Under the pieces are notes generated by a model. It had not been told where the DNA came from, searched no databases, and saw nothing but the letters and a program-made list of their open reading frames with translations. Of a stretch of DNA of 64,000 nucleotides, positions 12,201 through 22,374 are shown in pieces. The stretch comes from Adiantum capillus-veneris (taxonomy: Eukaryota; Streptophyta; Polypodiopsida; Polypodiales; Pteridaceae). The stretch spans positions 39,304,037-39,368,036 of the forward strand of contig CM043966.1 of assembly GCA_014529385.2 (NCBI GenBank). Direction: 5' to 3'. The first letter of the stretch is position 1, and every line of letters begins with the position of its first letter. The position numbers and the translations under genes were made by a program.

Positions 12201-13349
12201 TGTACTAATCAAACTCTTCTTGAGTTGTGGCACATGGCGCACTTTGTGCAAAACAAAAGTCATACCATCAGCAAAGGAAAACTGGACACTGCCAATACCT
12301 GCAATGTCACATGCATAGTTATCTCCCAAATAAACAGTGCCCTGCACCTCACCTGAGTACTGTGTAAACCAATCCCTATGAGGTGTTACATGAAAGGAGG
12401 CACCTGAATCAAGAATCCAAGTATGCATGTCCACATCAGAACCCATAGCAAGGGTATGTGCATCCACAGAAGAGGCATTGAGTACATCAGTGCTGCTGTC
12501 ACTGTCACAACTACTAGCAACATTGATTTCCTCAATCAGCACAGTGCTCTTCTTGGCATTTCCCTTGTCCTTTGCATCAGTTTCAGCACCCTTGTTCTTC
12601 TCTTTCTTCCACTCATAGCATTCCCGTTTATAATGCCCTTTCTTTCCACAATGATGACACACAACATCTTTCCTACGAGATTTGCTGCGTGCCCTGTCCT
12701 TACTGTCAGATTTCTCCCTCTGTTGAGACTTGCCTCTCAAGTGCAAAGCATTAGAAGACCCACCTGTGGTGTTCTTCCTGTTCATCTCTTCCATCAAGAG
12801 AGAACTCTCTACATCTGCATACTTAAGTGACGCACTTGAGTTACTAAGAGCTGTCCGGAATACATCCCAACTCTCGGGTAATGTGCATAGCAGAAAAGTA
12901 GCTTTGAACTCCTCATCAATCGTGAATTTCAGCTCTGTCAGTTGGCTGAAAATAGAATTGAATTCATTGAGGTGCACTGACATGTGCGTGCCCTCCTTCA
13001 TGCGGAGATCCATAAGCTTCTTAAGCCAATACACTTTACTGGCAGCACTCTGCTGTGCATACAACTCGTCTAAACGCTTCCACATGCCCCATGCTGTCTG
13101 CTCATTCTCTACATTGAAGAGTAAATTGTCAGACACCGAAAGCATGATCGTGGAGCGAGCCAACTCGTCCACTTCTTCCCATTCTTCAACCTCCATATCA
13201 ACCGGTTTCACACCTTGTAACTTAATAGGTTTCGCCTGTTTCTTCTGCAACATCACATTATAACATTGCTTCTTCCATATAGCAAAGTTATGGGCCCCTT
13301 CAAGCTTGCGAATGTGCAACAAATTGCCACTTTCACTGCTAGAAGCCAT
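9237..13349 (-). CDS. C1 gag-pol polyprotein (Tnt1-like copia), intact
   Basis: A single 1370-codon frame encoding the whole polyprotein. Gag: residues 1-230, with zinc knuckle CHHCGKKGHYKREC at 231-244. Protease: DSGASFHVTP with catalytic Asp at 314. Pre-integrase: WHGRLGH at 442-448. Integrase: D504, D566 and E602 (D-61-D-35-E). Reverse transcriptase: YVDD at 1048-1051. RNase H: first Asp about 1220, and an STTEAEY box. I chose the ATG at 13349, giving MASSSES, because C2 and C3 also start MASSS. The frame stays open five codons upstream but only from a TTG. No stop, frameshift or lost catalytic residue is seen. The length is typical of copia gag-pol. The frame ends 67 bp before the 3' LTR. 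Motif order and wording are closest to the Tnt1/Tork group, by inference. Confidence 0.95.
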   Translation of the reverse strand: MASSSESGNLLHIRKLEGAHNFAIWKKQCYNVMLQKKQAKPIKLQGVKPVDMEVEEWEEVDELARSTIMLSVSDNLLFNVENEQTAWGMWKRLDELYAQQSAASKVYWLKKLMDLRMKEGTHMSVHLNEFNSIFSQLTELKFTIDEEFKATFLLCTLPESWDVFRTALSNSSASLKYADVESSLLMEEMNRKNTTGGSSNALHLRGKSQQREKSDSKDRARSKSRRKDVVCHHCGKKGHYKRECYEWKKEKNKGAETDAKDKGNAKKSTVLIEEINVASSCDSDSSTDVLNASSVDAHTLAMGSDVDMHTWILDSGASFHVTPHRDWFTQYSGEVQGTVYLGDNYACDIAGIGSVQFSFADGMTFVLHKVRHVPQLKKSLISTGQLDDAGYHTTFGDSKWKICKGARIVAKGCKSDTLYPLHVSSVRDHVVAVTKHPSVSLWHGRLGHMSKRGMETLSRCGYLPCLRYADFSHCEHCIYGKHNQTPHKRSLSLKSDRLDLVHSDVCEMPQLSLGGKKYFVSFIDDATRKVWVYPIRAKSDVLDTFKKFLAFVENQTDKKLRSLRSDNGGEYVSKAFIDFCATKGIKRELTAPFNPSQNGVAERLNRTIQEKVRSMLSHAALPHGFWAKAMQTAIHLINRSPSKALGGKVPEEVWSGKPPSYAHLRVFGCEAYVHIRSELRTKLEPKSHKCIFLGYGEDGEMGYRLWDPALRKIIRNNDVIFNENCMHKQPTKVEEVRRVVFREDVTYGQPRRPNVQQPLHAENGAENQPLAAENQPQQVAIDAPQVGEQVDAPRPPVVAMQPAEQPAVFDGLQAENPPVMDHWVRRSTRVTRPPDRYEPSLDYVMLTDCGEPSCYKEAMQREDSKKWFKAMVSEMQSLEKNHTWDLVDLPKGHKALPCKWVYKTKVTSDASSKYKARLVAKGYKQKHGVDFDEIFSPVVKLATLRLVLGLVASEDMELKQMDVKTAFLHGDLLEMIYMMQPEGFASKGQEKKVCRLLKSLYGLKQSPRAWYHKFDTFMRSQGYKRSHSDHCLYIKTASDGSLLLLILYVDDMLIAGKNVTELDALQQSLKNRFDMKDLGDANHILGMRISRDRPNRRVYLSQRDYVNKVLHRFHMDGGKALGTPLPPYVKLIAHDCPNTDDMRVEMAKIPYASAVGSLMYAMVATRPDIAFAVGVVSRYMSNPGKKHWEAVKCILRYLKGTKDLCICFGKSETSVHGFTDADFAGHPDCRKSTSGYVFTFTGGAVSWISRLQKCVALSTTEAEYVAATEACKEALWLMRLVEELGIKSPVPMLHCDSQSAIMLARNPVFHAKTKHIEVKYHFIRSVLDDKSIILVKVHTDDNPADLLTKSLPAERFAYCRQMMGVGGVSA

Positions 13350-13890
13350 TCTGAGTGATTGCAAACACTGAAACCCTGTTTTGCCGACCTAAACACGCCC
13401 AAATGTGCGCAATCGGGCAAAAAACAGCTTGCTGTTACAGAAAAACAGCAAGCAAATTTCGCGCGAAATCACCCCAAAACAGCGTACATACACTGCCAAA
13501 CCCTTACCAAAGGTTTCCACAAGGTGTATACATCATTTGCTTGCTGAAATTCCCTGTTTTAGGGAAAAAATCAGACCTGTAAATACCTGTTTTGCTGAAT
13601 TTTCAGAACCTCGTTGGTGGAAACACCTGTAAGATTGACCTGTGAGACTTGCCCTAATGAGATTGCATCAAATTGACCCCGAAATTGGTCAATTTCAGCA
13701 GAAATAGGCTGCTGTTCGCCAGTTTTTGAAACCCTAATTTTGGGGAAACTGTCACCGGAGGTCGATTCTACACGGTGAGAGGATCCCTTCGCGACAGAGT
13801 TGATCGAAAACGGTTGAATATCCTTCCCGCAGCGAGCAAGAACAGAATTCTGATCTGTGTTGCGAAAATGGCTCTCTTGGAAACCCTAAA
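13350..13890 (-). other. C1 5' leader
   Basis: A 541-bp non-coding leader between the primer site and the gag ATG on the minus strand. It contains no frame of note. Similar words (GCAGAAATTC, CAAAACAGG) occur in the C2 leader. Confidence 0.7.
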
Positions 13891-13902
13891 GCTCTGATAC
13901 CA
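13891..13902 (-). promoter_or_regulatory. C1 primer-binding site (initiator tRNA-Met)
   Basis: On the minus strand, TGGTATCAGAGC lies two bases inside the 5' LTR end. Confidence 0.95.
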
Positions 13903-13904
13903 CG

Positions 13905-14183
13905 TGTGGGGGAGCAGGAGAGAGAGCCCACTTGCTATCCTATGCAATGAGAGTGAAGGAGAAGAGGAGAGTGGCGCAGAAGAAGCTCACGCAGAGAGAA
14001 ATCGTGAGAGAGAGAGAGAACGTTTGTAGCAATCTGGGAGAAGTCACATATTTCATTTGGGCTTGACCTTTGAGTATATGAGTAAGTGACTAGGGGGCCA
14101 TTCACACTTGGGCCCCCTCACTTATAAGTCTTTTAACTTATAAGTTAATAAGTACAAGGCACTTAGGCCTTTATTCCCTAACA
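13905..14183 (-). repeat. C1 5' LTR (279 bp)
   Basis: The partner of 8899-9169, with an extra 8 bp near 14085. Together with the 3' LTR and the CTTTC target duplication it defines the element. Confidence 0.95.
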
Positions 14184-15246
14184 CTTTCATCACTATATGA
14201 TCGAGTCTCTCCAATGAAGCGGATATCCTTGGAGGTGCAGTTGAGGACTCTGGATGCGAAGCACTCATCCATGAGGGATCACATCAACAAGATGCAGGAG
14301 CTTCAACAGGAGATACTTCATATGGAAAAGATTGTCAGTTCAGAGGACATAGCCATCAAGCTTTTGGCCCAATTACTCCTCAGTACACCAATTTCTATTC
14401 TTCGCTGATTATTAGTGACTGGCTGAATACTATTTCTTGGGACGAGATTGTTCCAATGGTGTTGGACCAGAGGAGCGGTTCAATAAGGAGAAGAAGTCAG
14501 GCTACGAAGCCTTGGCCGGTTCTTCCAACAACAACAACAAGAAGCAAAAGGGTAAGAAGAAAAGCAACAACAATCCAAAGAAGAGTGATGTTGAAAAGGA
14601 TAGCTTGAAGGCAGATCAGCATTGCAATCATTGTGGGAAAAAGGGCCATTATTGGCAAAAGTGTCCAAAGCGAGTTGGAGATGCTGAACTTCTATGGCGG
14701 GAGCGGAGCAATCACCAGCCTTTGTTCATTTGGAGATCCTACCCTCAGAGGACTCTCCAGGGACAAGGGAGGTTGAGACGTTCTTGCGGTTTGAGATGGT
14801 TGTGATTGGATTCTGGATAGTGGCACCTCACGGCACATGACACATTCGAAGGATCTTTTGCCAACATACGGCGACACTGTGGTACTATTTTCATTGGTGA
14901 CAAATCTGAAATTCATATCCAATGCAAGGGTTCCATGGAGTTGATTCCACACGGCAGAGGGGGTACGCATACCTCCAAGGTACTTTATGCTCCAAAAATG
15001 GGATTTCATCCTTTGTTTGTGCACAAGGTGTGCAAGCTAGGAATGGAGGTGATTTTCACGAAGGATGTTGTGTCCATTCAGGATCGAGACTAAGGTAAGG
15101 AGGTCAGAAGGGCAAAAAGGAGAATGGTCTCTACATGCTCCATGGTCTTCCTTCATCGATGAGGATTCCCACGTGTGATTTATGGCATTATAGGTTTGGT
15201 CATTTGAACAATGATGCTCTTTGGCATGCTTTTTGTGAGCAAATGC
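14184..15246 (+). pseudogene. Copia X gag 3' part, protease and pre-integrase start
   Basis: This continues the gag frame interrupted at 8898: YDRVSPMKRISLEVQLRTL, then SMRDHINKMQELQQEI, then an LLxxL box. Next come a Lys/Asn-rich linker, zinc knuckle CNHCGKKGHYWQKC (about 14622-14665), protease DSGTSRHMTHS (about 14813) and DLWHYRFGHL (about 15176). Several frame changes and stops separate these motifs. Sequence similarity ends at 15246 at the foldback. The element is dead. Confidence 0.75.
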
Positions 15247-15321
15247 TTCAGTACAAAGGTGTATACCTTACGTAAGGAACGGTTTGGATTCAACACGTAA
15301 GGTATGCACCTTTGTACTGAA
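15247..15321. repeat. 27-bp inverted repeat (foldback) with 21-nt loop
   Basis: The arms 15247-15273 and 15295-15321 are complementary at 26 of 27 positions. Each arm also carries the near-palindrome CCTTACGTAAGG or its half. It sits exactly where element X ends and before the inverted remnant Y begins. Confidence 0.95.
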
Positions 15322-15509
15322 AGGTACGTAATAGTATATACCCTTTTCTTAAAACATACATTCTACATTTTTGCAAACATATCAGTCAAGTATCCATTCA
15401 TTACATAGTGTCTGCAAACGACCTTACTCCATAGACAACTATATAACTATCATAATTTGTCAGGGGTTTTTCCCACGTATGGAGAACAATCGTTAGAGTT
15501 TGAGCATGT
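15322..15509. other. Unassigned spacer between X and Y
   Basis: No gene or element is recognised. The sequence is AT-rich and carries repeated GTACGTA-like words. Confidence 0.5.
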
Positions 15510-16425
15510 CTTTGTATTTGTCTTGTCCGTCTCAGTATCTCCTAAGAAGAGGTGATAGGGAGTGGGCTGTTTTGTGGCTGTTCTTGGCTTAAATGAGGTA
15601 GTTTTCTCACGTTGGGTTTTCCTAGCAAAACAACGTCCCCCCTCCCCCCCCCCAAAGAAAAAAAAAAAGTTGTGTACTGTACGAATCTGTACGTACTGTT
15701 TCGCATCGTACTGTATGGATGCGTACGTACATACTCTTGCAACCTTGATTGACACGTCTCCACAACTTTGCTCCCGTTGGATCCTTCCACTCCTTAAAGT
15801 CGCTACTGCCAAAGCCAAAGATTGTCGTCGTCATTGCTCTCCAACAAGCAAAGTTCTGACCACTCAATTGCCAATTCCTAGGAAAGGTTCATTGAATAGG
15901 GATCTTGATTAACACCCACGTAGAACTACAACCAATCTCCCCAATACTCGCCACCCTTTGTTCCTTCATCTAAAATTCCTCATATACATCTTCATCATGG
16001 ACCGAATTCTTGTCAGAACCTTCAACCACATTCATGGTTGGTTCTTCAACCACATTCATGGTTGAGGAAAACTCGGCATTTGAATCAGCTAGGATAGGTT
16101 GAGATGAAGAAGGTTTTCCATATCAGCCAAAAACAACACCAAATCAGACCCAAGAGGGTGAAAAATAGCAGCAACTAGCTCTACGGTCCTCTTTGTCACG
16201 AAAATTCAGCACCACAAACTCGCATAAATCACCAATCCGACTCGAGAGCACACCATGGCTCTGATAACATGTCAAAGGTGTAGCGGGAAGGGCGAATAGG
16301 ATAATGATCAAGTCTGCAACTGTGAGGAAGTCTCCTCTCAAACACGGGTAGGCACCGGATCTCCGATCTACCACGATAAAACTCCTTGAAATCAGCCTCC
16401 AATCAATGGGTCACCCACCTCAAAA
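15510..16425 (-). mobile_element. Copia remnant Y, same family as X, inverted
   Basis: On the minus strand, a degraded primer site (TGTTATCAGAGCC, 16257-16270) is followed by a leader that matches the X leader almost word for word (GCGAGTTT.TGGTGCT.AATTT). A gag N-terminus follows at about 15900-15775: NFACWRAMTTTIFGFGSSDF then KEWKDPTGAKL. This matches the X gag boxes. The LTR part (16271 onward) is cut by the hAT element at 16426, and the 3' part is missing. X and Y therefore face each other as truncated inverted copies of one family. Confidence 0.7.
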
Positions 16426-16802
16426 CAGAGTTACCAAGGAACGTGTATCTAAGGGGCTAGAACGCCGAAACGGAGTTCCAAGGCAGAGGTGAAGGCTGGA
16501 ACGTCTTCAAACAGTCAGACGTTCTGAACAGCACTGCCAAACGAAACAAAACCACTAGAACGGTCTCAAAAGGGCCGGAACGGTGTTGGAACGGACGGCA
16601 CGGCTGGGCAGCTGGCCGGACGGCCAGGCTCTATTCAACGAACTAAAATCCAGCTAATAGTTATAAACGGGCAGAAATTTGGGAGGTTAAATTTCTTTTT
16701 TTGTGACCTCCCCCTTGTAAAATGCACCCCCCAAGTGACAATGCATTGTGCACATGCCACAAGGTCTAGCCACTAAGCTCTTATGTATCTAGTATCTACT
16801 TA

Positions 16803-16805
<3 letters not shown>

Positions 16806-16870
<65 letters not shown>
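16806..16870. repeat. (CT)32 microsatellite
   Basis: A 65-bp CT tract just before the hAT transposase ATG (16872), in its presumed 5' UTR. Confidence 0.95.
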
Positions 16871-16871
<1 letters not shown>

Positions 16872-16875
<4 letters not shown>

Positions 16876-18510
16876 CCTCTTCTTGTCATACAACCCCCTC
16901 AGTCCATGCGAGCAACACTCAAAAGCCAAAAGAATGGTCGTGGTGGGATGAAGTGACTTCGGAGGGCACCTTGTCAGTGGGGAGAGGTGCTCGCGCATGG
17001 GCATGCAAGCTATGCTCTCACCATCCGAAAGGGGGCCACGACAAAGTGAGGGCACACTTTCTTCGAGTGTCAGGACATGAGGTAAGATTTTGCACCAACG
17101 TAAGCGCTGAGAAGGAAGAGCTTGAGGAAAAGGATCGGCAATTCAACCCTAAATCCAAGGCCGCACGCAAGGCTATCAACCCCAAGACCCTCATTTTCTC
17201 TTCTTCCACTCTACCCGGTGAGTCTTTATCTGGTCCGATTCGTCGTCAAAGGACCCTTGCGGCTTGCCACCTCTTGGGACCCAAAGAAGAAGAAAGAGGT
17301 GAATGCCGCTGTTGCTCGATTCTTTTATCACAACCATATCCCATTTGTCGCGGTTTGTTAACCTTTATTGATCTTCTCTCTCTTCATAGTTTCCTCCGTT
17401 CTCTACGTTTCCGCCACTATGATCTCTAAACTATGATACTAACCTCTTCCATGTGTGATCAAAATAGGTTGGAGTATTGGAAAGATATGGTGCAACGGAT
17501 AAGAGAGTATGGCACAAGCTATGTGCCGCCATCTTCAGAAGCTCTCCGAACAACTTCGCTCGATTGAGAGAAGGCAGTGGTGGAGTAAGCGACTCTCAAT
17601 ATACAACGCCTTTGGGCAAAACATGAGGTTATCCTCATTGCTGACAGGCGAGCGATACGAGAAAGAGATCCATTCATGGCCTCGTCGCATACTCTAAGTG
17701 AAAATATGTACTTTGTGCACTCTCATGATGCCACTGAGAGTGGCAAGTCCACCGATGTCCTCGCCGCAGAGTGGACAACAGCCACAGGGAAGCAACATGT
17801 GATGGCTTTTGTCACAGATGGAAAAGCATCAAACACGGCAACAGGAGCTATTGTAGAGGGCCACTATCTGCATGTCACAGTGCTTTTGCATGGCACATTG
17901 CTTGAACAACCTTTTAAAAGACATTGGCAAGCTAGGATGGATCGCCCCAATCATTGCAGATGCAGTAAAGATTGTGACCTACATCAACAATCACAATTTC
18001 GTTCGGTCTGAGTACCTCAAGAGGTTGGGTGGCAAAGTGCTCCTCAATATTCAAACACCCGCTTTGCATTCAACTTTCCTCTCGTTTGTAGGTTGTCTGA
18101 ATGTCAAAATGCGGTCCGAAAGGTTTTCATTAGTGATGAGTTCACCGTCTCCTTCTATACAAGGACTGTCTCACAGGGATTGTGTGCAAGGAGAAGGCAG
18201 AGAATTTAGAGTTCTGGAAAGAGCTCAAGAGTCTAGCTTCGGGTTGTGGATGGTATGGAGCCTTGCATCGGCAAGGTTTATACGGCCATGGACCGCATGA
18301 TTGAAGAGCTTGCACGGCTTGACCGGATGTAGAGTGATATGCAGAGATCCATGCACTTTGTAGCTTGAGGTGGAATTCATATGCCTCTCCTATACACGGG
18401 ACAGCATACACGGTGAATCCACAACTCCAAGGTGCAAGGCACGAGACGGATAAAGAAGTCATGAATCAATTCACAGAGATCTTGAACAAGATGGCCCTAG
18501 ACAAAGATGG
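16872..18510 (+). pseudogene. hAT-family transposase with BED zinc finger and DUF659-like domain, decayed
   Basis: The frame from ATG 16872 gives a Trp-rich start (WSWWDE) and then WACKLCSHHPKGGHDKVRAH with a following GHEVRFC: a BED-type zinc finger. Next come NAAVARFFYHNHIPF (about 17303), ATDKRVWHKL, a VTDGKASNTA box (about 17805), and HCLNNLLKDIGKLGWIAPII then AVKIVTYINNH (about 17890-18000). That order is characteristic of DUF659/hAT transposases. Downstream scraps read DGMEP..GKVYTAMDRMIEE and HGTAYTVNPQLQ. At least four frame changes are needed. A possible intron (GTTTGTTAACC ... AAAATAG, about 17354-17467) would explain one of them. The C-terminal dimerisation domain is absent. Confidence 0.8.
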
Positions 18511-18888
18511 GCGAAGTCACAAATGGCCGGACATTGTGTCGCCAATGTGAAACGGCCGCAACCAAGGATTTCACCCGCACAAGTGAAGGGCAGGTCGTGA
18601 GATGGTCGGCCGATCGACCCTGAAATCCGAAAAGTAAAAGTGTCTCTTGGTTCAATTCAAAGTCATTTAGGCCTAACGTGGCACTTATAAGTTGATGGGT
18701 ACTAGGAAATTAACTTAAACAGGGTAGAGTGGACACATGGCGGCACCAGATTAATTGGACAGACTCATCCCAAGAGGAGACGTCCATTTTTGGGAGAGAA
18801 GGGCTAATCTTCTTCATTAGCTGCCTACAATGTGTGTGTGAGTAGTGGGTGAAAGGTCTTACAGCTTTAATGGAAAGCTTGCCTTCTC
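18511..18888 (+). mobile_element. Family S LTR fragment, left half (interrupted by G1)
   Basis: Aligns with the interior of the solo S LTRs. Shared words include CAAATGG.CGGACATTG, CAAAGTCATTTAGGC, GGGTACTAGGAAATTAA and CAGCTTTAATGGAAAGCTTG. The first 75 or so bases of the LTR are missing, where it abuts the hAT remnant. It stops at 18888, where G1 is inserted, and resumes at 24529. Confidence 0.85.
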
Positions 18889-18990
18889 TGTAAGGTGCAG
18901 CCGAAGTGAATGTTGATCTTGCTCAAGATGAGTGCTCCAAACTGTGCTCAAGGGTTCCTTTTACTTATAGAAGGGAGAGCCTTCCGCTCC
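18889..18990 (-). repeat. G1 3' LTR remnant (U5 end)
   Basis: Matches 23351-23455 of the 5' LTR almost base for base: AGTGAATGTTGATCTTGCTC and AGTGCTCC.AACTGTGCTC. It then diverges, so most of the LTR was lost by deletion. Confidence 0.85.
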
Positions 18991-19640
18991 AACTTCGGCT
19001 ATGGTCGTGCGTCTACCTTCTTCGAGAATCTCCGAGGAGGAAAATTCCTGAAACCACTTCCAACACAAAATCATGAACATACCCATTCCATGTAGAGTGA
19101 TTGGAAAAATACTATTCTTCCGACAAGACTGTGCATGCAATGCAAATGAACAAAGTGACGAAGTGCCAAACCGTTCAACAAACATACGCAAAAAAGAGGA
19201 TTGAATCTTGACCTTTCGACCTAAACCTATCAACTGTGGCAAATCACAATGGAGATGCCAATGCTAGATGGACAATCTTGCTTGTGCTCTTTCTAAGATT
19301 GTATCATGCCAAGGAAGAGACATGTAAAAGCGATTGACAAAACGAATTGGTAAACAATGTGAATTCCTTGAATGCAAACTCTTTTGCTTTTCGAAATAAT
19401 CTGCATACATCCGTGCTCGTCCATGAATGAATCATGTGTACCGTACAATACGGCATGCCTATGAAAAGGAAACACATAAAGACGGTGACGAAAATACAAG
19501 AAACCGTCACGTGCTGACTAATCATGCGAACACACAATATTTCCTGAGTGGGTTCCTTGGACCTCGGCTTGAGAGCCAAGATCGGTTCTGCGTGATTGAT
19601 AGTATTTGTAATGAAGTTAGCTTCACTAGAAAAATCATTA
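18991..19640 (-). pseudogene. G1 pol remnant (integrase scrap)
   Basis: Around 19350-19400 the minus strand reads LHSRNSHCLPIRFVNRFYM. This corresponds to LHSRNTQCLTIVDRFNKFCM of the G2 integrase, with frame changes. The stretch from 18991 to 19290 has no recognised motif. The whole reverse transcriptase seen in G2 is missing between this and the protease. Confidence 0.6.
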
Positions 19641-19649
19641 TCTAAACCA

Positions 19650-20170
19650 TCATCCTTGTGAACATGGGTCATGCTTTGAAGAAGAAAGGACTGAGAGAGT
19701 CTCCTTCTCATGTTTCTTTTCAAGCTTCGCCTCCACATTAGAAATGAGAGGTAAAGAATGAACAACTTCCTCACCACGAATAATAACGGGAGAGTCACTT
19801 TTGGCATTTAGAGTGAGAGTATTGTCTGCCCAATCAATGAGAGGGTTACGCTCAGAAAACCATCTAATGCCCAACATTATATCACATCCTGAGAGAGGAG
19901 ACACTACAAATTTTCAAACCGAAGGAAGCTTGTTGAACAGCGAATAACAGGCACTCTCATGTAATGAGAGTCCATACCGAGAGCGAAACCCGACACCTCG
20001 AGAGGAGATGTCTGGCGAACCTCCAAGCGGGCTCTTTCTACAAGAGAGACACCAATCACATCATTCATACTACTTGAATCAAACAAGACCACCATGTGTT
20101 GACCATTCACATGACCATAACACTTCATGAGAGACTCATCAATGAGAGGATTATAAGAAACTTGGGACAC
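19650..20170 (-). pseudogene. G1 aspartic protease region
   Basis: Two frames, 20170-19904 then 19904-19650, give DESLMKCYGHVNGQHMVVLF, a catalytic-site region reading LFDSSSMNDVI (DSGS-type in the family, here DSSS), and PLSGCDIMLGIRWFSERNPL followed by IDWADNTLTL. The second block is the retroviral-like protease 'DxxLGxxWL ... DW' signature. G2 carries the same protein with DPGS. A frameshift lies at about 19904. Confidence 0.75.
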
Positions 20171-21046
20171 ACTAGTGTGTTCATATATGGCATTAACAGA
20201 GGATATGGGTTCTGGGTTCTTTAGGTTCGTTGGATGGGTTCTTAGGACATGTGCTCTTTATATGACCCTTGACGTGACATTGATAACAACAACCTTCCTA
20301 GAATAAATAACTTGTTCTTCTGCCGTTATGTATCCTCCAATAATTCCTTGTGTGGCTTTTTCATTTGGAGTGAGCTAAGGTTTAGCGGGTGTGTTAGCTT
20401 TACCCTTAGATTCATTTTGAGAGTTCTTTTTCGAACGATTAGAGGAAGATTGGATAGAAGAGTTACCGTTCTTGCCGTTCTGTGGGTTCTGAGAAATCTG
20501 AGAGGTACTGTGAGAAGACTTGTTCTTCTTAGGCTTTCCTTTGTTGTGCTTCATCTCTTGGGAGAGAGCAATTGCTACCCCCTTGTTGAGATCCACGGGG
20601 TCGAATACTTCTACATCAAACTTGATATACTCCTTCAACCCGAAAAGGAATGCCTCTTTGCACTCATCATCTGATTTGCGTAATTGGGTGCCGAGCTGCA
20701 AAACGCGGTTAGAGAAAGACATGACTGGCATACCATTTTGCTTGAAATTGCACCACTCATGTTTCAACCGCGCTAAGTATTGAGGTGGCATAAACCGCGC
20801 CTTGAGCTTGTCTTGGAAGTCGACCCAATTGAAGCAAAGGGGCACGCCTTCTTCGGCTTCCTCTAGGTGTGCAATCAACTGTGCCTCTTGCCATGCGTGA
20901 TACCAATTAATGGCATCACCGGCAAGATACATGGCCGTCGTCAAAATTTTGCTATTTCATGTTTTCTTAGTTCTTGCAAAATAAGCAATTAAATTGATGC
21001 AACCAAGAATAAATAACATTAGCATCCATCTTACCGTCATACTTAC

Positions 21047-22374
21047 TGTCACAAGGACGTGGCAACTGCTAACCTTAGTTGTTGGTTTCTTTCCAATGAT
21101 TTTTGTTTAATTTTTGAGACCCTCTTTTTGAAGTTGCAAATGGTCGGACATTGTATGGCCAATGTGAACAGTAGTTTCGCCCGTAGACAGGAAGTTGGTC
21201 GGCACTGGAAATTGTATAGTAAGAGGATGTCTAGGCTCAGTTCAAGATCATGTAGGTCCCCCCGTCACACTTAGCAAGTTGGTGGATACTAAGAAGTGAA
21301 CTCAATAAAGGCATAGTGCCAAGGTGGGGTCATCGAGGGAAAGTACCCAACAGTTGGGCCACATTGCATTTTTGGACGTGGTCCCAATGGGGATAGATGG
21401 TCAGATGACCAGTGGGAGTCCAATGGAAGCATCCCCCCAAAATTTAGGGAACTTCTATTTTGGACCATAAAATCTGTTCGCGTCATTACCTCTAGAATGA
21501 CAAGGGGAACATTTTAGAACTCTGCTGCAAAGTCAACTCGGGAACCAATCGAAAGATTTTTAAGCGGGAAACTACTTGTAAATGTGCCAACTGGCACCTT
21601 TCTGTGTACTTTCCTCATGCAAAAAACTAGCGCTCGATTTCTAGCTCGGAAGGGCCTCATTTGCAAGCTATCACAAGTTAAGAGCTATTGACTACAAGCT
21701 TTCCCTCTCATGTACAGTGTGGTGCAAGAAGTCATGTCCTACACACCTCACACTGCTCTCTCTCCCCTACGTGCAGTAATGTGATGCCCCTCAAGAGGGC
21801 TCTTCATTTGACTCATGTACATCTGTGAGGTCTTACTGTTCAGGTTCGTTTTCAGCGCTGGTTATGTGCTGAATTTGGACTGTTTTTCAGCCTCACGGAT
21901 GCCATAACCATTAAAAACAATGCCCCACGGTTAGAGGACAGTTCAGGGACTGTTTAGGGCTGAAAACAGTGCAAAAACCAGTAAATACAGCATGCTGAAT
22001 TTACTGTTTTTGGGCAGAAATCAGAGGGTTTATGTCAATGGAAGCGAGTTCCAACAAGGGAATTGGGTTCGGGCAAGTTTTGGGGCTGTTATGCTGCCGA
22101 AATTTCGCCAGAACTGTTGATATCTAGCTAGATACAGGTAAAGAATTCCCAGGATTCTTCTTTGTAATTTACCCTCTTAAAGAATAAAGAAATGTGAGGC
22201 CAACAGGTTGTCGGTGTCTGCTCGTAGCATTCTAGCTTCCGAGCCGTGTGTGTGCTTTAAGTGATAATTCCCGTTACACGTTCCTTCTGCAAAGGTTTCT
22301 CTGAGTGTGAAAGTCTAAAGTAAAGTAAAAATTCGGATGAAAGCCATAGCCTACCGCCCTACGGGCCAGTTTCA
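21047..22374 (+). mobile_element. Solo LTR S1 (1328 bp), TSD CTTAC
   Basis: Starts TGTCACAAGGACG and ends CCAGTTTCA. It is flanked by CTTAC at 21042-21046 and 22375-22379. Removing it rejoins the G1 gag to match G2 (catacttactg then aacgtcaac). An AATAAAG poly(A)-type signal lies near its 3' end (about 22183). There is no internal region, so it is a product of LTR-LTR recombination. It lacks a segment of about 200 bp, found in S2, that carries GCAAGAGCCTCTTGC. Confidence 0.95.

Larger units (their letters stand above)
8899..14183 (-). mobile_element. Copia element C1, full length with both LTRs and TSD
   Basis: A 5285-bp element. Its LTRs lie at 13905-14183 (5') and 8899-9169 (3'), start TG and end CA, and are flanked by the identical 5-bp target duplication CTTTC (8894-8898 and 14184-14188). 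The LTRs differ by five substitutions, all C/T on the plus strand, and one 8-bp indel, about 2% divergence, so the insertion is fairly young. A perfect primer site and a polypurine tract sit in the right places, and one open frame spans gag-pol. This is the only element in the window with every part needed for autonomous retrotransposition. Confidence 0.97.
16426..18510 (+). mobile_element. hAT-type DNA transposon, 5' end present, 3' end lost
   Basis: The left end CAGAGTTACCAAGGAACG resembles the end of the MITE at 38104 (CATAGTTACACGGAACGG). From 16426 to 16640 it is rich in GGAACG/GAACGG words, as expected of subterminal transposase-binding repeats. A CT tract follows, then a decayed BED/DUF659 transposase. 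The right end is replaced at about 18510 by family S LTR sequence, so the 8-bp target duplication cannot be checked. It lies within the LTR of remnant Y. Confidence 0.7.

Noticed and set aside
9493-13263. Plus-strand frames of 60-177 codons across C1
   Set aside because: They are antisense shadows of the intact C1 gag-pol.
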